Shown: piece after piece, positions 27,957-37,131 of the stretch
Numbering within the stretch: the first letter of the stretch is position 1
Layout of the letters: every line of letters begins with the position of its first letter
Assembly (NCBI RefSeq): GCF_000187935.1
Contig: NZ_AEUT02000001.1
Location: 248,001-312,000 of the forward strand
From: Streptococcus parauberis NCFD 2020
GTDB taxonomy: Bacteria; Bacillota; Bacilli; Lactobacillales; Streptococcaceae
Reading direction: 5' to 3'
DNA: 64,000 nucleotides
The notes under the pieces: generated by a model
Told to the model about the DNA's origin: nothing
The model's database searches: none
Seen by the model: the letters and a program-made list of their open reading frames with translations, nothing else
Program-made: the position numbers and the translations under genes

Positions 27957-30248
27957 TTGAAACTTAAAAACAACATATTTTTAATAGCACCTTTTGTTTT
28001 AAGCATGCTTTTTGTACAAAAGAATGTCTTGGCAGAAGATGTCTTGGTAGAGCCTAATACACCGTCTACTACAACAACTACAAATATTAATAATACCACA
28101 CCAGTATCTACTGATTCTGGATTAACTCAAGAAACTAACAGCATAGTAGGTACAGGAACTAGTGTACCAAATCAAGAGATTTCTTCATCAGATGTATCTG
28201 TAACAGCTGAGGTTCCTGTTTCTGAATTAAATCTTAGCCAAACAACAAGTACAACTATAACTAGTCAGTCAGTTGTGCTTAGTTCAACTGAAGCAAATAT
28301 TCAAACTAATGAGAGTACTGATATTGCTTCAACTGTCACAGCAGATGAAGTAAATCAAGTGGCTTCTTTATCTGAAGAAATTAGTGCTCCAGAAAAACAA
28401 ATGGCATCAGTAACAATGCCGGCAACAACTACAAGTCCTGTAACCGCCACAGCTGATGATACAGGCATATCGATTACTTATAACCAACCAATTCCAACAG
28501 ATGCTTCCATACTATATGCTGTATGGGGAGATGTTAATAATCAAAATGATTTAGTGTGGTATACAGCTTCTGCTCAAGGAGCAGCTTATGTTGATTTTTC
28601 TCGACATAAAGAATTTGGCAGCTATCATATCCATGCTTATCAAAAATCAGATGGTGTCATGAAAGGGATTACTACCTTAGAAGTGACATTATTGAAACCA
28701 CAAGTAACAAGTCAAATTACGCAAACTAGTCCATCGAGCTTTACAATTAACGTTAATAACGTACCAGATACCATTACAAGTGTTTCTATTCCTGTATGGA
28801 CTGATCAAAATGGTCAAGATGACCTCAAGTGGTATAAAGCTAGTAAAGTAGCAACTGGTAATTACCAAGTATTAGTAAACATTGCAAATCATAATAATGA
28901 AAAAGGATTATACAAAATCCATATTTATGGTCAAAGTACAATTACTGGTGGTCAAATTGGCTTGTTGACGACTACTTTTAGTAATGTTGAAACGAAACCT
29001 AATGCAACTGTTTCGGTAACTAACTATCAAGAGACCAAAACTAGTTTCACTGTAAATGTGGTTGGTACTAGTCAGACTAAAACTATTTCGAGTGTTTCGA
29101 TGGCGGTATGGTCGGAATCAGCTGGTCAAGATGATTTAAAATGGTATAAGCCTCAAATTTCCAATAATAGCACAAGTCAATTGATTGACATTGCCAACCA
29201 CAGCAATACTTCTGATAATTATATTGTTCATGTCTATACTAATTATACCGATGGAAGTAAAGTTGGTACTAATCTTGGTAGTTTTAAAATATCTAAAGAA
29301 GTAATTCAACCAGTTATTATTCAACCAAAAGTTACTGTATCAAATTACCAAGCAGATATAGGGATCTTAACAGTCGATGTTCAAGGTGGTACAAAAACGA
29401 TTAAAAAAGTTAGTGTAGCTGCTTGGTCCTTATCTGACCAATCCAATATACATTGGTATCAAACGACTGATTTACTTAATCAAACAGCTAGCATTCAGGT
29501 CAATGAGGCACTACATCAATTTTTAGCCGGCAACTATACAGTTCATACTTACATCGATTTTAGTGATAATACAAGAAGTGGATTTAACCTAGGTCAATAT
29601 TACTTTGAAAGTACCGGGAAATCAGCTTCACAGGGAAATTATGCCATTATTAATAAGGTTGTCTATCTTGATGCTGGGCATGGAGGTTATGATCCAGGCG
29701 CGAGCTATTTCAACCAAACAGAGAAAACCTTGAACCTTGCAATGCAGAATTTAGTGAAAACGAAGTTAGAGGCTGCAGGATATAAGGTTGTCTTAACGAG
29801 AACAGATGATAGCTATATGGATCTATTACCTCGTTCAGAAAAAGCAAATAACTCATTATCTGACCTTTTTGTCAGCATGCACTTTAATGCTTCGACAGCG
29901 AGCACAGCAAATGGTATTGAAACATATTACTATGAGTACTATCCAGAGTACCCATCAAAAATTAACGAAACTTTCCATAATGATGCTGAACGACTAACTC
30001 GTAGCTCAATGTTGGCTAATGCCATTCAAGCTGCTACTGTGTCAAATACTGGCGCGAAAAACAATGGCGTACTTAGGAACACATTTGCTGTCTTAAGGGA
30101 AACAACAGCCCCAGCTGTGCTTCTTGAACTAGGTTACATGTCAAATCCGACAGAGTTCCAAAGAATTAACTCAAGTGCTTATCAAGAAAAACTAGCACAG
30201 GGAATTGTTTCTGGAATTTTATCCTACTATAAGACTTACACAATTTAG
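27957..30248 (+). CDS. Secreted N-acetylmuramoyl-L-alanine amidase with Bsp-like repeats
   Basis: 763 residues. Signal peptide 1-26 (cleavage after VLA), then a Ser/Thr-rich stretch to about 160. Four GBS Bsp-like repeats lie near 168-232, 262-330, 363-430 and 470-545, each with a VW..x..DDLxWY core and an HxY end. The C-terminal Amidase_3 domain (about 567-757) has the zinc ligands H575 (DAGHGG), E589 and H642 (SMHFNA) and catalytic E724 (LLELGY). It should cleave the stem peptide from muramic acid in peptidoglycan. The start is TTG, 11 nt after GAAGGT; no ATG is available. It has no LPxTG, so it is secreted or held by its repeats. Confidence 0.92.
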   Translation: MKLKNNIFLIAPFVLSMLFVQKNVLAEDVLVEPNTPSTTTTTNINNTTPVSTDSGLTQETNSIVGTGTSVPNQEISSSDVSVTAEVPVSELNLSQTTSTTITSQSVVLSSTEANIQTNESTDIASTVTADEVNQVASLSEEISAPEKQMASVTMPATTTSPVTATADDTGISITYNQPIPTDASILYAVWGDVNNQNDLVWYTASAQGAAYVDFSRHKEFGSYHIHAYQKSDGVMKGITTLEVTLLKPQVTSQITQTSPSSFTINVNNVPDTITSVSIPVWTDQNGQDDLKWYKASKVATGNYQVLVNIANHNNEKGLYKIHIYGQSTITGGQIGLLTTTFSNVETKPNATVSVTNYQETKTSFTVNVVGTSQTKTISSVSMAVWSESAGQDDLKWYKPQISNNSTSQLIDIANHSNTSDNYIVHVYTNYTDGSKVGTNLGSFKISKEVIQPVIIQPKVTVSNYQADIGILTVDVQGGTKTIKKVSVAAWSLSDQSNIHWYQTTDLLNQTASIQVNEALHQFLAGNYTVHTYIDFSDNTRSGFNLGQYYFESTGKSASQGNYAIINKVVYLDAGHGGYDPGASYFNQTEKTLNLAMQNLVKTKLEAAGYKVVLTRTDDSYMDLLPRSEKANNSLSDLFVSMHFNASTASTANGIETYYYEYYPEYPSKINETFHNDAERLTRSSMLANAIQAATVSNTGAKNNGVLRNTFAVLRETTAPAVLLELGYMSNPTEFQRINSSAYQEKLAQGIVSGILSYYKTYTI

Positions 30249-30254
30249 TATAAT

Positions 30255-30300
30255 GAAAAGGCTTAAAAATCATCTGAAAGAAGAGTTTTTTAAGCCTTTC
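30255..30300 (+). terminator. Terminator after amidase gene
   Basis: A long stem of GAAAAGGCTTAAAAA (30255-30269) with TTTTTTAAGCCTTTC (30286-30300). The T run is inside the stem rather than after it, so efficiency is uncertain. Confidence 0.6.
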
Positions 30301-30302
30301 TG

Positions 30303-30311
30303 TGTTATAAT
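30303..30311 (+). promoter_or_regulatory. pepT promoter (extended -10)
   Basis: TGT-TATAAT 28 nt before the pepT start; no good -35 is seen because the preceding hairpin occupies that position. Confidence 0.55.
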
Positions 30312-30338
30312 GTTATTGATTAAGTTATGAGGTGAATT

Positions 30339-31562
30339 ATGCAATATCAAACTTTGTTAGACAGATTTATAAAATATGTCAAAGAAAATACGCGAAGTAA
30401 TCCTGACTCAACAACTACACCAAGTACTGAAAGTCAAGTTGCTTTTGCATTGAATATTTTGCAACCAGAAATGGAAGCAATTGGTTTAAGTAATGTTCAT
30501 TATATTAAAGAAAATGGTTATTTAATTGGTACATTACCAGCAAATAGTGCTACATTAACACGTAAAATTGGTTTTATTGCTCATATGGATACTGCTGATT
30601 TTAATGCAGAGAATGTTAGCCCACAGATTATTGAAAATTATCAGGGTGGTAAGATTGAACTTGGTCAATCAGGCTATTCACTTGTTCTAGAAGAGTTTCC
30701 TAATTTAAATAATTATCTTGGACAAACCTTGATTACAACTGATGGTACTACTTTACTTGGCTCAGATGATAAATCTGGGATTGCTGAAATTATGACAGCA
30801 ATAGAGTATTTAGTTGCTAATCCAAAAATCGAACACTGTGAAATTCGTGTAGCCTTTGGGCCAGACGAAGAAATCGGTGTTGGAGCTAACAAGTTTGATG
30901 TCGAAGACTTTGACGTTGATTTTGCTTATACAGTCGATGGTGGTCCACTTGGTGAATTGCAATATGAAACCTTCAGTGCGGCAGCTCTAGAGCTTAAATT
31001 TATGGGCCGTAACGTCCATCCTGGTACTGCTAAAGGGCAAATGGTTAACGCTATGCAATTGGCGATTGATTTTCATAATCAATTGCCAGAGGCAGATAGA
31101 CCTGAAAAAACTGATGGCTACCAAGGCTTCTATCATTTACATGGTATGTCAGGCAGTGTAGAAGAAGCGGAAAGCTCTTATATCATTCGTGATTTTGAGG
31201 ATCAAGCCTTTGAAGCGAGAAAAGCTGAAGTTCAAGCTATTGCTGATAGAATGAACCAAGAACTTGGTGCTGAGCGCGTGCTTGTTACCTTGTCAGATCA
31301 GTATTACAATATGAAAAAAGTCATTGAAAAAGATATGACACCAATTACGATTGCTAAATCAGTTATGGAGAATCTTTCTATTAAACCGATTATTGAGCCA
31401 ATTCGTGGGGGTACTGATGGGTCTAAAATTTCCTTTATGGGAATTCCAACACCAAACATCTTTGCCGGTGGCGAAAATATGCATGGTCGTTTTGAATTTG
31501 TTAGTCTTCAAACTATGGAACAAGCAGTAGATGTTATCATAGGCATTGTTCAAGAGGCTTAA
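30339..31562 (+). CDS. pepT: Peptidase T (tripeptide aminopeptidase)
   Basis: 407-residue M20B di-zinc peptidase that removes the N-terminal residue from tripeptides in the cytosol. Metal and catalytic residues are seen in IAHMDTADF (H and D), [10 protein letters not shown] (bridging D), [10 protein letters not shown] (catalytic E plus metal E), [13 protein letters not shown] and, near the end, [14 protein letters not shown]. Full length. GAGGTGAATT precedes the start. Followed by ebsA 25 nt later. Confidence 0.97.
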   Translation: MQYQTLLDRFIKYVKENTRSNPDSTTTPSTESQVAFALNILQPEMEAIGLSNVHYIKENGYLIGTLPANSATLTRKIGFIAHMDTADFNAENVSPQIIENYQGGKIELGQSGYSLVLEEFPNLNNYLGQTLITTDGTTLLGSDDKSGIAEIMTAIEYLVANPKIEHCEIRVAFGPDEEIGVGANKFDVEDFDVDFAYTVDGGPLGELQYETFSAAALELKFMGRNVHPGTAKGQMVNAMQLAIDFHNQLPEADRPEKTDGYQGFYHLHGMSGSVEEAESSYIIRDFEDQAFEARKAEVQAIADRMNQELGAERVLVTLSDQYYNMKKVIEKDMTPITIAKSVMENLSIKPIIEPIRGGTDGSKISFMGIPTPNIFAGGENMHGRFEFVSLQTMEQAVDVIIGIVQEA

Positions 31563-31587
31563 GTGACTGTAAAAATGGAGGGGACAA

Positions 31588-32079
31588 ATGATAAAAATAT
31601 TTGGTAAAATTCGTTACCATTGGCAACCTGAGTTATCTTTTTCCATCATTTATTGGTCAATTGCTTTTGTTCCTATATTTATAGGACTGTCTCTCTTATA
31701 TGAGCGGACAGATATTCCCAGTCAAGTCTTTGTCCTATTTGCTATCTTTATTATCCTAGTTGGTATTGGTCTTCAACGGTATTTTATTATTGATGAAAAA
31801 CGAGGAATTATAAAAATCGTTTCTTTGAAATTTTTTGGTCCTCGTCGGATTAAAATTAAAGATATCAGAAAAATTGAAGTTACTAAATCAACTATTACAA
31901 TTTTTGCAAAAGGAAAAAAACACCTGTTTTATATGCGAAAATGGCCTAAAAAATATTTTTTAGATGCCTTGGCAATTAATCCTAAATTTAGAGGTGAAGT
32001 CGTTCTTGTTGATAATTTGGTAAATTTAGATTATTTCGAAATTTATAAAAAAGATAAAAAGCCTCTTACTGGATTGTAA
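31588..32079 (+). CDS. ebsA: EbsA family membrane protein
   Basis: 163 residues. Two membrane helices near 20-40 and 47-66 are followed by a basic soluble part with LKFFGPRRIKIKDIRKIEV. This matches the EbsA-type protein that streptococci carry between pepT and the ferredoxin gene. Its function is not established; older names call it pore-forming. Ribosome site TGGAGGGGA. The last 14 nt overlap, antisense, the end of the ferredoxin gene. Confidence 0.82.
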   Translation: MIKIFGKIRYHWQPELSFSIIYWSIAFVPIFIGLSLLYERTDIPSQVFVLFAIFIILVGIGLQRYFIIDEKRGIIKIVSLKFFGPRRIKIKDIRKIEVTKSTITIFAKGKKHLFYMRKWPKKYFLDALAINPKFRGEVVLVDNLVNLDYFEIYKKDKKPLTGL

Positions 32080-32263
32080 GGGCTTTGGTAGGGCAAGATT
32101 TGACTGCTAAGATAGCGTCTTGATCTGTAGGGTCGATATTTTGACTTAAGTTTTGTGAATCTGAGAATTTAACGATTCCATCATCTTGATAGTCAAAGAG
32201 GCTTGAATAGGTTTGGCAGAGCCCACAGGCAATGCATTTTTCTGGAATAATAGATACTTTCAT
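32066..32263 (-). CDS. fer: 4Fe-4S ferredoxin
   Basis: 65 residues. One cluster is ligated by CIACGLC near the N-terminus and by a fourth cysteine in KSCPTKALTI near the end, the arrangement of single-cluster Bacillus-type ferredoxins. It carries electrons in the cytosol; the partner is unknown. It is the only minus-strand gene in this block and overlaps the end of ebsA. Its start lies 46 nt from the divergent LysM gene. Confidence 0.92.
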   Translation of the reverse strand: MKVSIIPEKCIACGLCQTYSSLFDYQDDGIVKFSDSQNLSQNIDPTDQDAILAVKSCPTKALTIQ

Positions 32264-32309
32264 AGTATTATTCTAATATGAATTTGTTAATTTAACAAGG
32301 GGGAGAAAC

Positions 32310-32813
32310 ATGGCTAAAGAACCATGGGAAGAAAAAATTGTAAAAGATTCGAGAGAATCCAGGACACGACATGCGAGGAGTGCACTTCTTAGTACACCGT
32401 GGTTAACAGCACTCTTGAGTGTGTTCTTTGTTATTATTGTAGCTATTTTATTCATTTTTTTCTACACTTCAAACAGTGGTGGTAATAAACAAAATGATAC
32501 TATTGGATTTTATGGGGCTTCTTCTTCAAAGGCTTCAAAAAAATCTGACAATAAAAACAAAACAACAAATACTAAAGATTCAAGTAAAGCTACAAGTAAT
32601 GATGAAGCATCTGGTACAAGTACTGATGACAGTTCTAGTTCTTCAAGTTCAAGTGCTGAAGGACAAACAATTGTTGTTCAACCAGGTGAGGGTGTAGCTT
32701 CCATCGCAGGAAGAGCTGGAATTAGTGTTGAAGAATTACAAGCACTTAATCCAGACCATATGACTCAAGGGTATTGGTATGCTAACCCTGGAGATGCAGT
32801 TATTATCAAGTAG
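32310..32813 (+). CDS. LysM-domain membrane-anchored protein (SAG1386/EF1546 type)
   Basis: 167 residues: a basic cytosolic N-terminus with [19 protein letters not shown], one membrane helix at about 34-54, a Ser/Lys/Thr-rich linker with runs of serine, and a C-terminal LysM domain ([20 protein letters not shown] ending in NPGDAVIIK). LysM should bind the GlcNAc part of peptidoglycan outside the cell. The family sits upstream of cmk in many streptococci and enterococci. Ribosome site AAGGGGGAG. Exact role unknown. Confidence 0.88.
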   Translation: MAKEPWEEKIVKDSRESRTRHARSALLSTPWLTALLSVFFVIIVAILFIFFYTSNSGGNKQNDTIGFYGASSSKASKKSDNKNKTTNTKDSSKATSNDEASGTSTDDSSSSSSSSAEGQTIVVQPGEGVASIAGRAGISVEELQALNPDHMTQGYWYANPGDAVIIK

Positions 32814-32827
32814 TTGAAGAGGAATTT

Positions 32828-33508
32828 ATGAAAGCCATTAAAATAGCGATTGATGGTCCAGCTTCAAGTGGAAAAAGTACTGTAGCCAAGATTATTGCAA
32901 AAGATCTTGGCTACACTTATTTGGACACTGGTGCTATGTATCGCTCAGCGACATATATCGCATTAAAAAATAAATACACTGAGCATGATGTTCAAGACAT
33001 ATTAGATAATCTTGCTCAAACACCTATTTCATTTAAGAAAGCAAGTGACGGTAGTCAAAAAGTATTTCTTGGTGATCAAGATGTTACATTGGATATTAGA
33101 CAAAATGATGTCACAAATAATGTCTCTTGGGTATCAGCTATTCCAGAAATACGAGAAGAATTAGTTAGACAACAAAGACGTATTGCTGAAACTGGATCAA
33201 TTATCATGGATGGTCGTGATATTGGAACAGTAGTTTTACCTGATGCAGAATTAAAAATATTTTTGATTGCTTCAGTGGATGAACGTGCACAAAGAAGATA
33301 CAAAGAAAATATTGAAAAAGGTATCGAAACTGACTTAGAACTCTTAAAACAAGAAATTGAAGCAAGAGATTATAAAGATAGTCACCGTAAAGTTTCTCCT
33401 CTTAAAGCGGCAGAAGATGCTATTGTTTTTGATACAACGGGGATTGATATATCGGGTGTTGTAAAATTTATTGAAGAAAAAGCAAAAAAAATGATTGACA
33501 TGCAATAG
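32828..33508 (+). CDS. cmk: (d)CMP kinase
   Basis: 226-residue cytidylate kinase that phosphorylates CMP and dCMP. P-loop GPASSGKST at 9-17, the substrate-binding DTGAMYR, and [16 protein letters not shown] are clear. It follows the LysM gene by 14 nt with a GAGGA ribosome site. The promoter -35 of the infC operon overlaps its last codons. Confidence 0.97.
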   Translation: MKAIKIAIDGPASSGKSTVAKIIAKDLGYTYLDTGAMYRSATYIALKNKYTEHDVQDILDNLAQTPISFKKASDGSQKVFLGDQDVTLDIRQNDVTNNVSWVSAIPEIREELVRQQRRIAETGSIIMDGRDIGTVVLPDAELKIFLIASVDERAQRRYKENIEKGIETDLELLKQEIEARDYKDSHRKVSPLKAAEDAIVFDTTGIDISGVVKFIEEKAKKMIDMQ

Positions 33509-33523
33509 TTACTATGGTATTAT
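33495..33523 (+). promoter_or_regulatory. infC: infC-rpmI-rplT promoter
   Basis: TTGACA (33495-33500) within the end of cmk, 17-nt spacer, TATTAT (33518-33523) with a TGG extension. An 8-bp perfect dyad, GTTACTAT / ATAGTAAC (33508-33529), overlaps the -10. Confidence 0.85.
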
Positions 33524-33529
33524 AGTAAC

Positions 33530-33665
33530 AATGAGAAAAGCAGAAGTGAGAGCTTCTCGCCTTGCGACTTAGGTTGTCTGGCCCAACATGTCAAATCCAA
33601 TAGGATATAAATGTGTGCGGGCCTGATTTATCAGGCTCGTTTTCGTTTTTCTCTAAAAAAATAAA
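33530..33665 (+). ncRNA. L20-type attenuator leader of infC operon
   Basis: The leader of about 135 nt has two exclusive folds. Antiterminator: GGCCC (33580-33584) with GGGCC (33619-33623), enclosing ACAT/ATGT and ATCC/GGAT helices. Terminator: GCGGGCCTGA (33617-33626) with TCAGGCTCGT (33631-33640) plus a T-rich tail. In Firmicutes, ribosomal protein L20 represses infC-rpmI-rplT by promoting such termination; I infer the same here from position and folding. Confidence 0.8.
33617..33650 (+). terminator. Conditional terminator in infC leader
   Basis: 10-bp stem (two G.T pairs), loop TTTA, then TTTCGTTTTT. It competes with the upstream GGCCC antiterminator arm. Confidence 0.8.
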
Positions 33666-33677
33666 GAGGTGAAGATC

Positions 33678-34199
33678 ATAGCTAAAAAAGATCTATTCAT
33701 TAATGATGAAATTCGCGTTCGTGAAGTTCGTCTAGTTGGTCTAGAAGGTGAACAATTAGGTATTAAAACATTATCAGAAGCTCAAGCACTTGCTGATTCT
33801 TTAAATGTTGATTTGGTTTTAATCCAGCCACAAGCTGTTCCTCCGGTTGCCAAGATTATGGACTATGGAAAGTTCAAATTTGAGTATCAAAAGAAACAGA
33901 AAGAACAACGTAAAAAACAAAGCGTTGTGACTGTTAAAGAAGTGCGTTTAAGTCCTGTTATTGATAAGGGAGACTTTGAAACAAAACTTCGTAATGGTCG
34001 TAAATTCCTTGAAAAAGGAAATAAGGTTAAAGTTTCTATCCGCTTTAAAGGGCGTATGATTACTCATAAAGAGATTGGTGCAAAGGTTCTAGCTGAATTT
34101 GCTGAAGCAACTCAAGATATTTCTATTATTGAGCAAAGAGCAAAAATGGATGGTCGCCAAATGTTTATGCAACTTGCACCAATTACCGACAAGAAATAA
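33678..34199 (+). CDS. infC: Translation initiation factor IF-3, probable ATA start
   Basis: IF-3 binds the 30S subunit and checks the start codon. 173 residues from [19 protein letters not shown], with the linker [19 protein letters not shown] and C-terminal domain [16 protein letters not shown]. The ribosome site GAGGTG (33666-33671) is 6 nt before ATA at 33678. The GTG at 33669 (giving MKII...) is part of that ribosome site, so it is unlikely to be the start despite being a common annotation. Use of a near-cognate codon fits the known self-control of infC by IF-3 rejecting such starts (AUU in E. coli). Confidence 0.95.
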   Translation: MAKKDLFINDEIRVREVRLVGLEGEQLGIKTLSEAQALADSLNVDLVLIQPQAVPPVAKIMDYGKFKFEYQKKQKEQRKKQSVVTVKEVRLSPVIDKGDFETKLRNGRKFLEKGNKVKVSIRFKGRMITHKEIGAKVLAEFAEATQDISIIEQRAKMDGRQMFMQLAPITDKK

Positions 34200-34239
34200 T
34201 TGTCATTGTTATATACTAAGTTAAGAGGAGAATACTAAA

Positions 34240-34440
34240 ATGCCAAAACAAAAAACTCACCGCGCATCAGCTAAACGTTTTAAACGTACAGGTTCTGGTG
34301 GTTTGAAACGCTTCCGCGCCTTCACTTCACACCGTTTCCACGGAAAAACTAAAAAACAACGTCGTCATCTTCGTAAAGCTACAATGGTAAGTTCAGGAGA
34401 TTTCAAACGTATTAAAGCAATGCTTACAGGTCTTAAATAA
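34240..34440 (+). CDS. rpmI: 50S ribosomal protein L35
   Basis: 66 residues, [20 protein letters not shown] with the basic [17 protein letters not shown] block. AGAGGAG precedes the start. Second gene of the L20-regulated operon, 40 nt after infC. Confidence 0.98.
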   Translation: MPKQKTHRASAKRFKRTGSGGLKRFRAFTSHRFHGKTKKQRRHLRKATMVSSGDFKRIKAMLTGLK

Positions 34441-34492
34441 GATACCCTATAGCATTTACTAGATTTATTAGAATTATTTGGAGGAAATATAA

Positions 34493-34852
34493 ATGGCTCG
34501 TGTTAAAGGTGGAGTTGTTGCACGTAAACGTCGTAAACGTGTATTAAAATTAGCAAAAGGTTACTATGGAGCAAAACATATCTTGTTCCGTACTGCAAAA
34601 GAACAAGTAATGAATTCTTATTACTATGCATACCGTGACCGTCGTCAAAAGAAACGTGACTTCCGTAAATTGTGGATTACACGTATCAACGCAGCTGCTC
34701 GTATGAATGGTTTGTCTTACTCACAATTAATGCATGGTTTGAAACTTGCTGAAATTGAAGTTAACCGTAAAATGCTTGCTGACTTAGCAGTTCATGATGC
34801 TGCTGGCTTTACAGCACTTGCAGACGCTGCAAAAAACAAACTTGGTAAATAA
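34493..34852 (+). CDS. rplT: 50S ribosomal protein L20
   Basis: 119 residues, [20 protein letters not shown] followed by [20 protein letters not shown] and [20 protein letters not shown]. It is needed for early 50S assembly and is the likely repressor that binds the operon leader. Ribosome site TTGGAGGAAA; last gene of the operon. Confidence 0.98.
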   Translation: MARVKGGVVARKRRKRVLKLAKGYYGAKHILFRTAKEQVMNSYYYAYRDRRQKKRDFRKLWITRINAAARMNGLSYSQLMHGLKLAEIEVNRKMLADLAVHDAAGFTALADAAKNKLGK

Positions 34853-34858
34853 TTACTT

Positions 34859-34891
34859 AACAAACTAATGCTAGTCATTAGTTTGTTTTTT
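34859..34891 (+). terminator. rplT operon terminator
   Basis: Perfect 12-bp stem AACAAACTAATG (34859-34870) with CATTAGTTTGTT (34876-34887), loop CTAGT, T run. Confidence 0.92.
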
Positions 34892-34897
34892 GTATAT

Positions 34898-34934
34898 AAA
34901 AAACAGAATGATGACTAGCATCATTCTGTTTTTG
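34898..34934 (-). terminator. ltaS terminator, includes stop codon
   Basis: CAGAATGATG (34904-34913) pairs with CATCATTCTG (34919-34928); on the minus strand a T run follows. The right arm contains the TGA stop of the LTA synthase gene. Confidence 0.85.
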
Positions 34935-37131
34935 TTTTAGACTCATTATTATCTTTTTTATCTCCTTGCTCTTCGCTGGAAGAAGAACTAGAGGATGAAA
35001 TTTCTTTTCCTCCACCGTCAGGGTATAAATCTAGATATGAAGGAGCCTTAAATAAATCACGTGTAGTCTTCTGATCTCGTTTATCATATAAACTAGTTGA
35101 TTTATTTCCTAATTTCTTTTCGAGTGCTTTCATTTGTTTAAGCTGTTTTGTATAGATAAATTTAGTTGCATCAACTTGTTTTAAACCATTATCTTTATCA
35201 AAACGTAACAAATCACCAGTTTGGACAGTGTCACTAGCAGTTAATTGATTAGTGATAGCTTCTCTGATTAATTTAGTCTTTTCTATTGTTGCCTGATCCG
35301 GATTGGTAATTTCAGCACCAGTTTTGGTGTCATATAATCGACCACTATAGTTTGTAAAGTCAGGTGTCATATAAGTACCGCTGGTCCTTTGGGCAACAAT
35401 TTGCTTGTTTTGAGGAGATAATAAATCTTGTCCTAATAGGACATAATTACTTGTGTTAACTCCTAAAATATGTAATAAAGTTGGTAAGGCATCAATTTCA
35501 CCACCAAAGGTTTCTTTTATGCCACCTTCTTTATATCCTGGGATATGAATCATATAAGGGACTCGTTGAAGCATTGCATTATCATATTCTGACCAAGTCT
35601 GAGGGTCTTTACCAAGTAATTCAGCTAAGCTAGTATTACGTGAATTTGAAATCCCATAGTGGTCACCATACATAACGATAATTGAATTATCATATAAACC
35701 AGAAGCTTTCAGATAATCAAAGAAGGATTTTATTGAAGCATCTAAGTAATTTGCTGTTGCAAAATAGCCGTTGATAGTTTCATCATCAGTATTAGCTAAT
35801 GGGAATCCTTCTTCTTGTTCTTCACCTTTTAAACTAGTATATGGGTAATGATTACTTACTGTAATAAATTTAGTATAGAAAGGTTGTTGCATTCTTTCTA
35901 GATAGCGTATGGAATCTTTAAACATATATTTATCATTAAGGCCATACTGGAAGGAGTTATTTTTATCTTGCTTTTGGAAGTAACTAGAATCAAAGAAGTA
36001 GTTATAGCCCCACTGCTTATAAGCATTATTTCGATTCCAAAAAGTTCCAACATTTCCGTGGAAAACAGCACTTGAGTAGCCGCCATTTTGATTTAAAATA
36101 GTAGGTGCAGAAAACTGAGTATTGTCGCCACCATAGTTAACCATAAAGGAACCACTATTTAAACCAAATAATGAATTTTCCATCATTGTCTCTGCATCCG
36201 AAGTTTTCCCAGCTTTGACTTGATGGAAAAAATTAGAAAAGGCTAGGGTTGAGTTTGAATGATATAAAGAATTTAAAAATGGTGTAACTTCATATTCTTT
36301 TCCATCTGCTTGGAGTTTATAATCAATTATAAATTGTTGGAAGCTCTCCAAGTGAAGAACAATAACATTTTTGCCCTTGGCGATTCCGTAATATTTTGAA
36401 TCTGGAGCAGCATAATGTTCTTTAACATAAGATTTAACGTCAATTAATTCGTTTGCAGTAGCCCCATTTCTTTCTTTTTGAGCCTGATAAGTTTGGTTAC
36501 CACTATAAGCAGTAAATGCTGGTAAACCTAATGCCCTTACTACATATGTATTTGAAAAACCACGTGTAAGAAGTTCTGGGCGATCAATTTCAGCCATAAA
36601 TAAATTGATAGAAGCAAAAAGTAAGGAAAGTGCAGTAATTGCAAATGACGCACGTTTATTAAATGGTCGATGATCAAGTGTAATTCTTTTTCTTGCAAAG
36701 AGATATCCTAAAATAATAAAGTCGATAATAAAAATGATATCCCAAATTCGGACCAGATTAACAGCAGAATCGCCTAAACCGGCTGAAACTTTACTTGAAG
36801 CAAGCATGGCGCTTACTGTTATGAAATCTGAGAATTCACGATAATAAATTGAATTTGAAATTAACAGTAAGTTTAAAATGATATAAATTATCCAACTTAC
36901 AATATAAAAAGCCTTAGTATTTCTGATATATAAGGAGCAACCTAATAATAGTAAGGCAAATGGTATTGGATTAATTAAAGATAGAAGAACTTGGTAAAGA
37001 TTACCTAGTTCAAGACTAAAGTCGAAGTGATAGGCCCAAATTGTTTTGAACCAATAAATAGTAACTAGGATAATAATAAATCCTAGTCGTGTGTTAATTA
37101 AGTTTGATAAACGTTTTTTTAATCGATTCAC
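34921..37131 (-). CDS. ltaS: Lipoteichoic acid synthase, LtaS family
   Basis: 736 residues. Five membrane helices in the first 180 residues, then an extracellular sulfatase-fold domain that polymerises glycerol phosphate from phosphatidylglycerol. Expected catalytic residues are present: E262 (LHLESFQ), nucleophile T310 (VKAGKTSDAE) and D490-H491 (MYGDHYG). The C-terminus after 640 is charged and ends in a run of serines and a KKDNNESKTKTE tail. This is the housekeeping-type LTA synthase; the compact 542-residue relative at 23296-24924 lacks the AGKTSDAE context. Monocistronic. Confidence 0.93.
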   Translation of the reverse strand: MNRLKKRLSNLINTRLGFIIILVTIYWFKTIWAYHFDFSLELGNLYQVLLSLINPIPFALLLLGCSLYIRNTKAFYIVSWIIYIILNLLLISNSIYYREFSDFITVSAMLASSKVSAGLGDSAVNLVRIWDIIFIIDFIILGYLFARKRITLDHRPFNKRASFAITALSLLFASINLFMAEIDRPELLTRGFSNTYVVRALGLPAFTAYSGNQTYQAQKERNGATANELIDVKSYVKEHYAAPDSKYYGIAKGKNVIVLHLESFQQFIIDYKLQADGKEYEVTPFLNSLYHSNSTLAFSNFFHQVKAGKTSDAETMMENSLFGLNSGSFMVNYGGDNTQFSAPTILNQNGGYSSAVFHGNVGTFWNRNNAYKQWGYNYFFDSSYFQKQDKNNSFQYGLNDKYMFKDSIRYLERMQQPFYTKFITVSNHYPYTSLKGEEQEEGFPLANTDDETINGYFATANYLDASIKSFFDYLKASGLYDNSIIVMYGDHYGISNSRNTSLAELLGKDPQTWSEYDNAMLQRVPYMIHIPGYKEGGIKETFGGEIDALPTLLHILGVNTSNYVLLGQDLLSPQNKQIVAQRTSGTYMTPDFTNYSGRLYDTKTGAEITNPDQATIEKTKLIREAITNQLTASDTVQTGDLLRFDKDNGLKQVDATKFIYTKQLKQMKALEKKLGNKSTSLYDKRDQKTTRDLFKAPSYLDLYPDGGGKEISSSSSSSSEEQGDKKDNNESKTKTE

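Noticed and set aside
33669..33671. GTG as the infC start codon
   Set aside because: It is part of the ribosome site GAGGTG and has no purine-rich site of its own; ATA at 33678 fits better.
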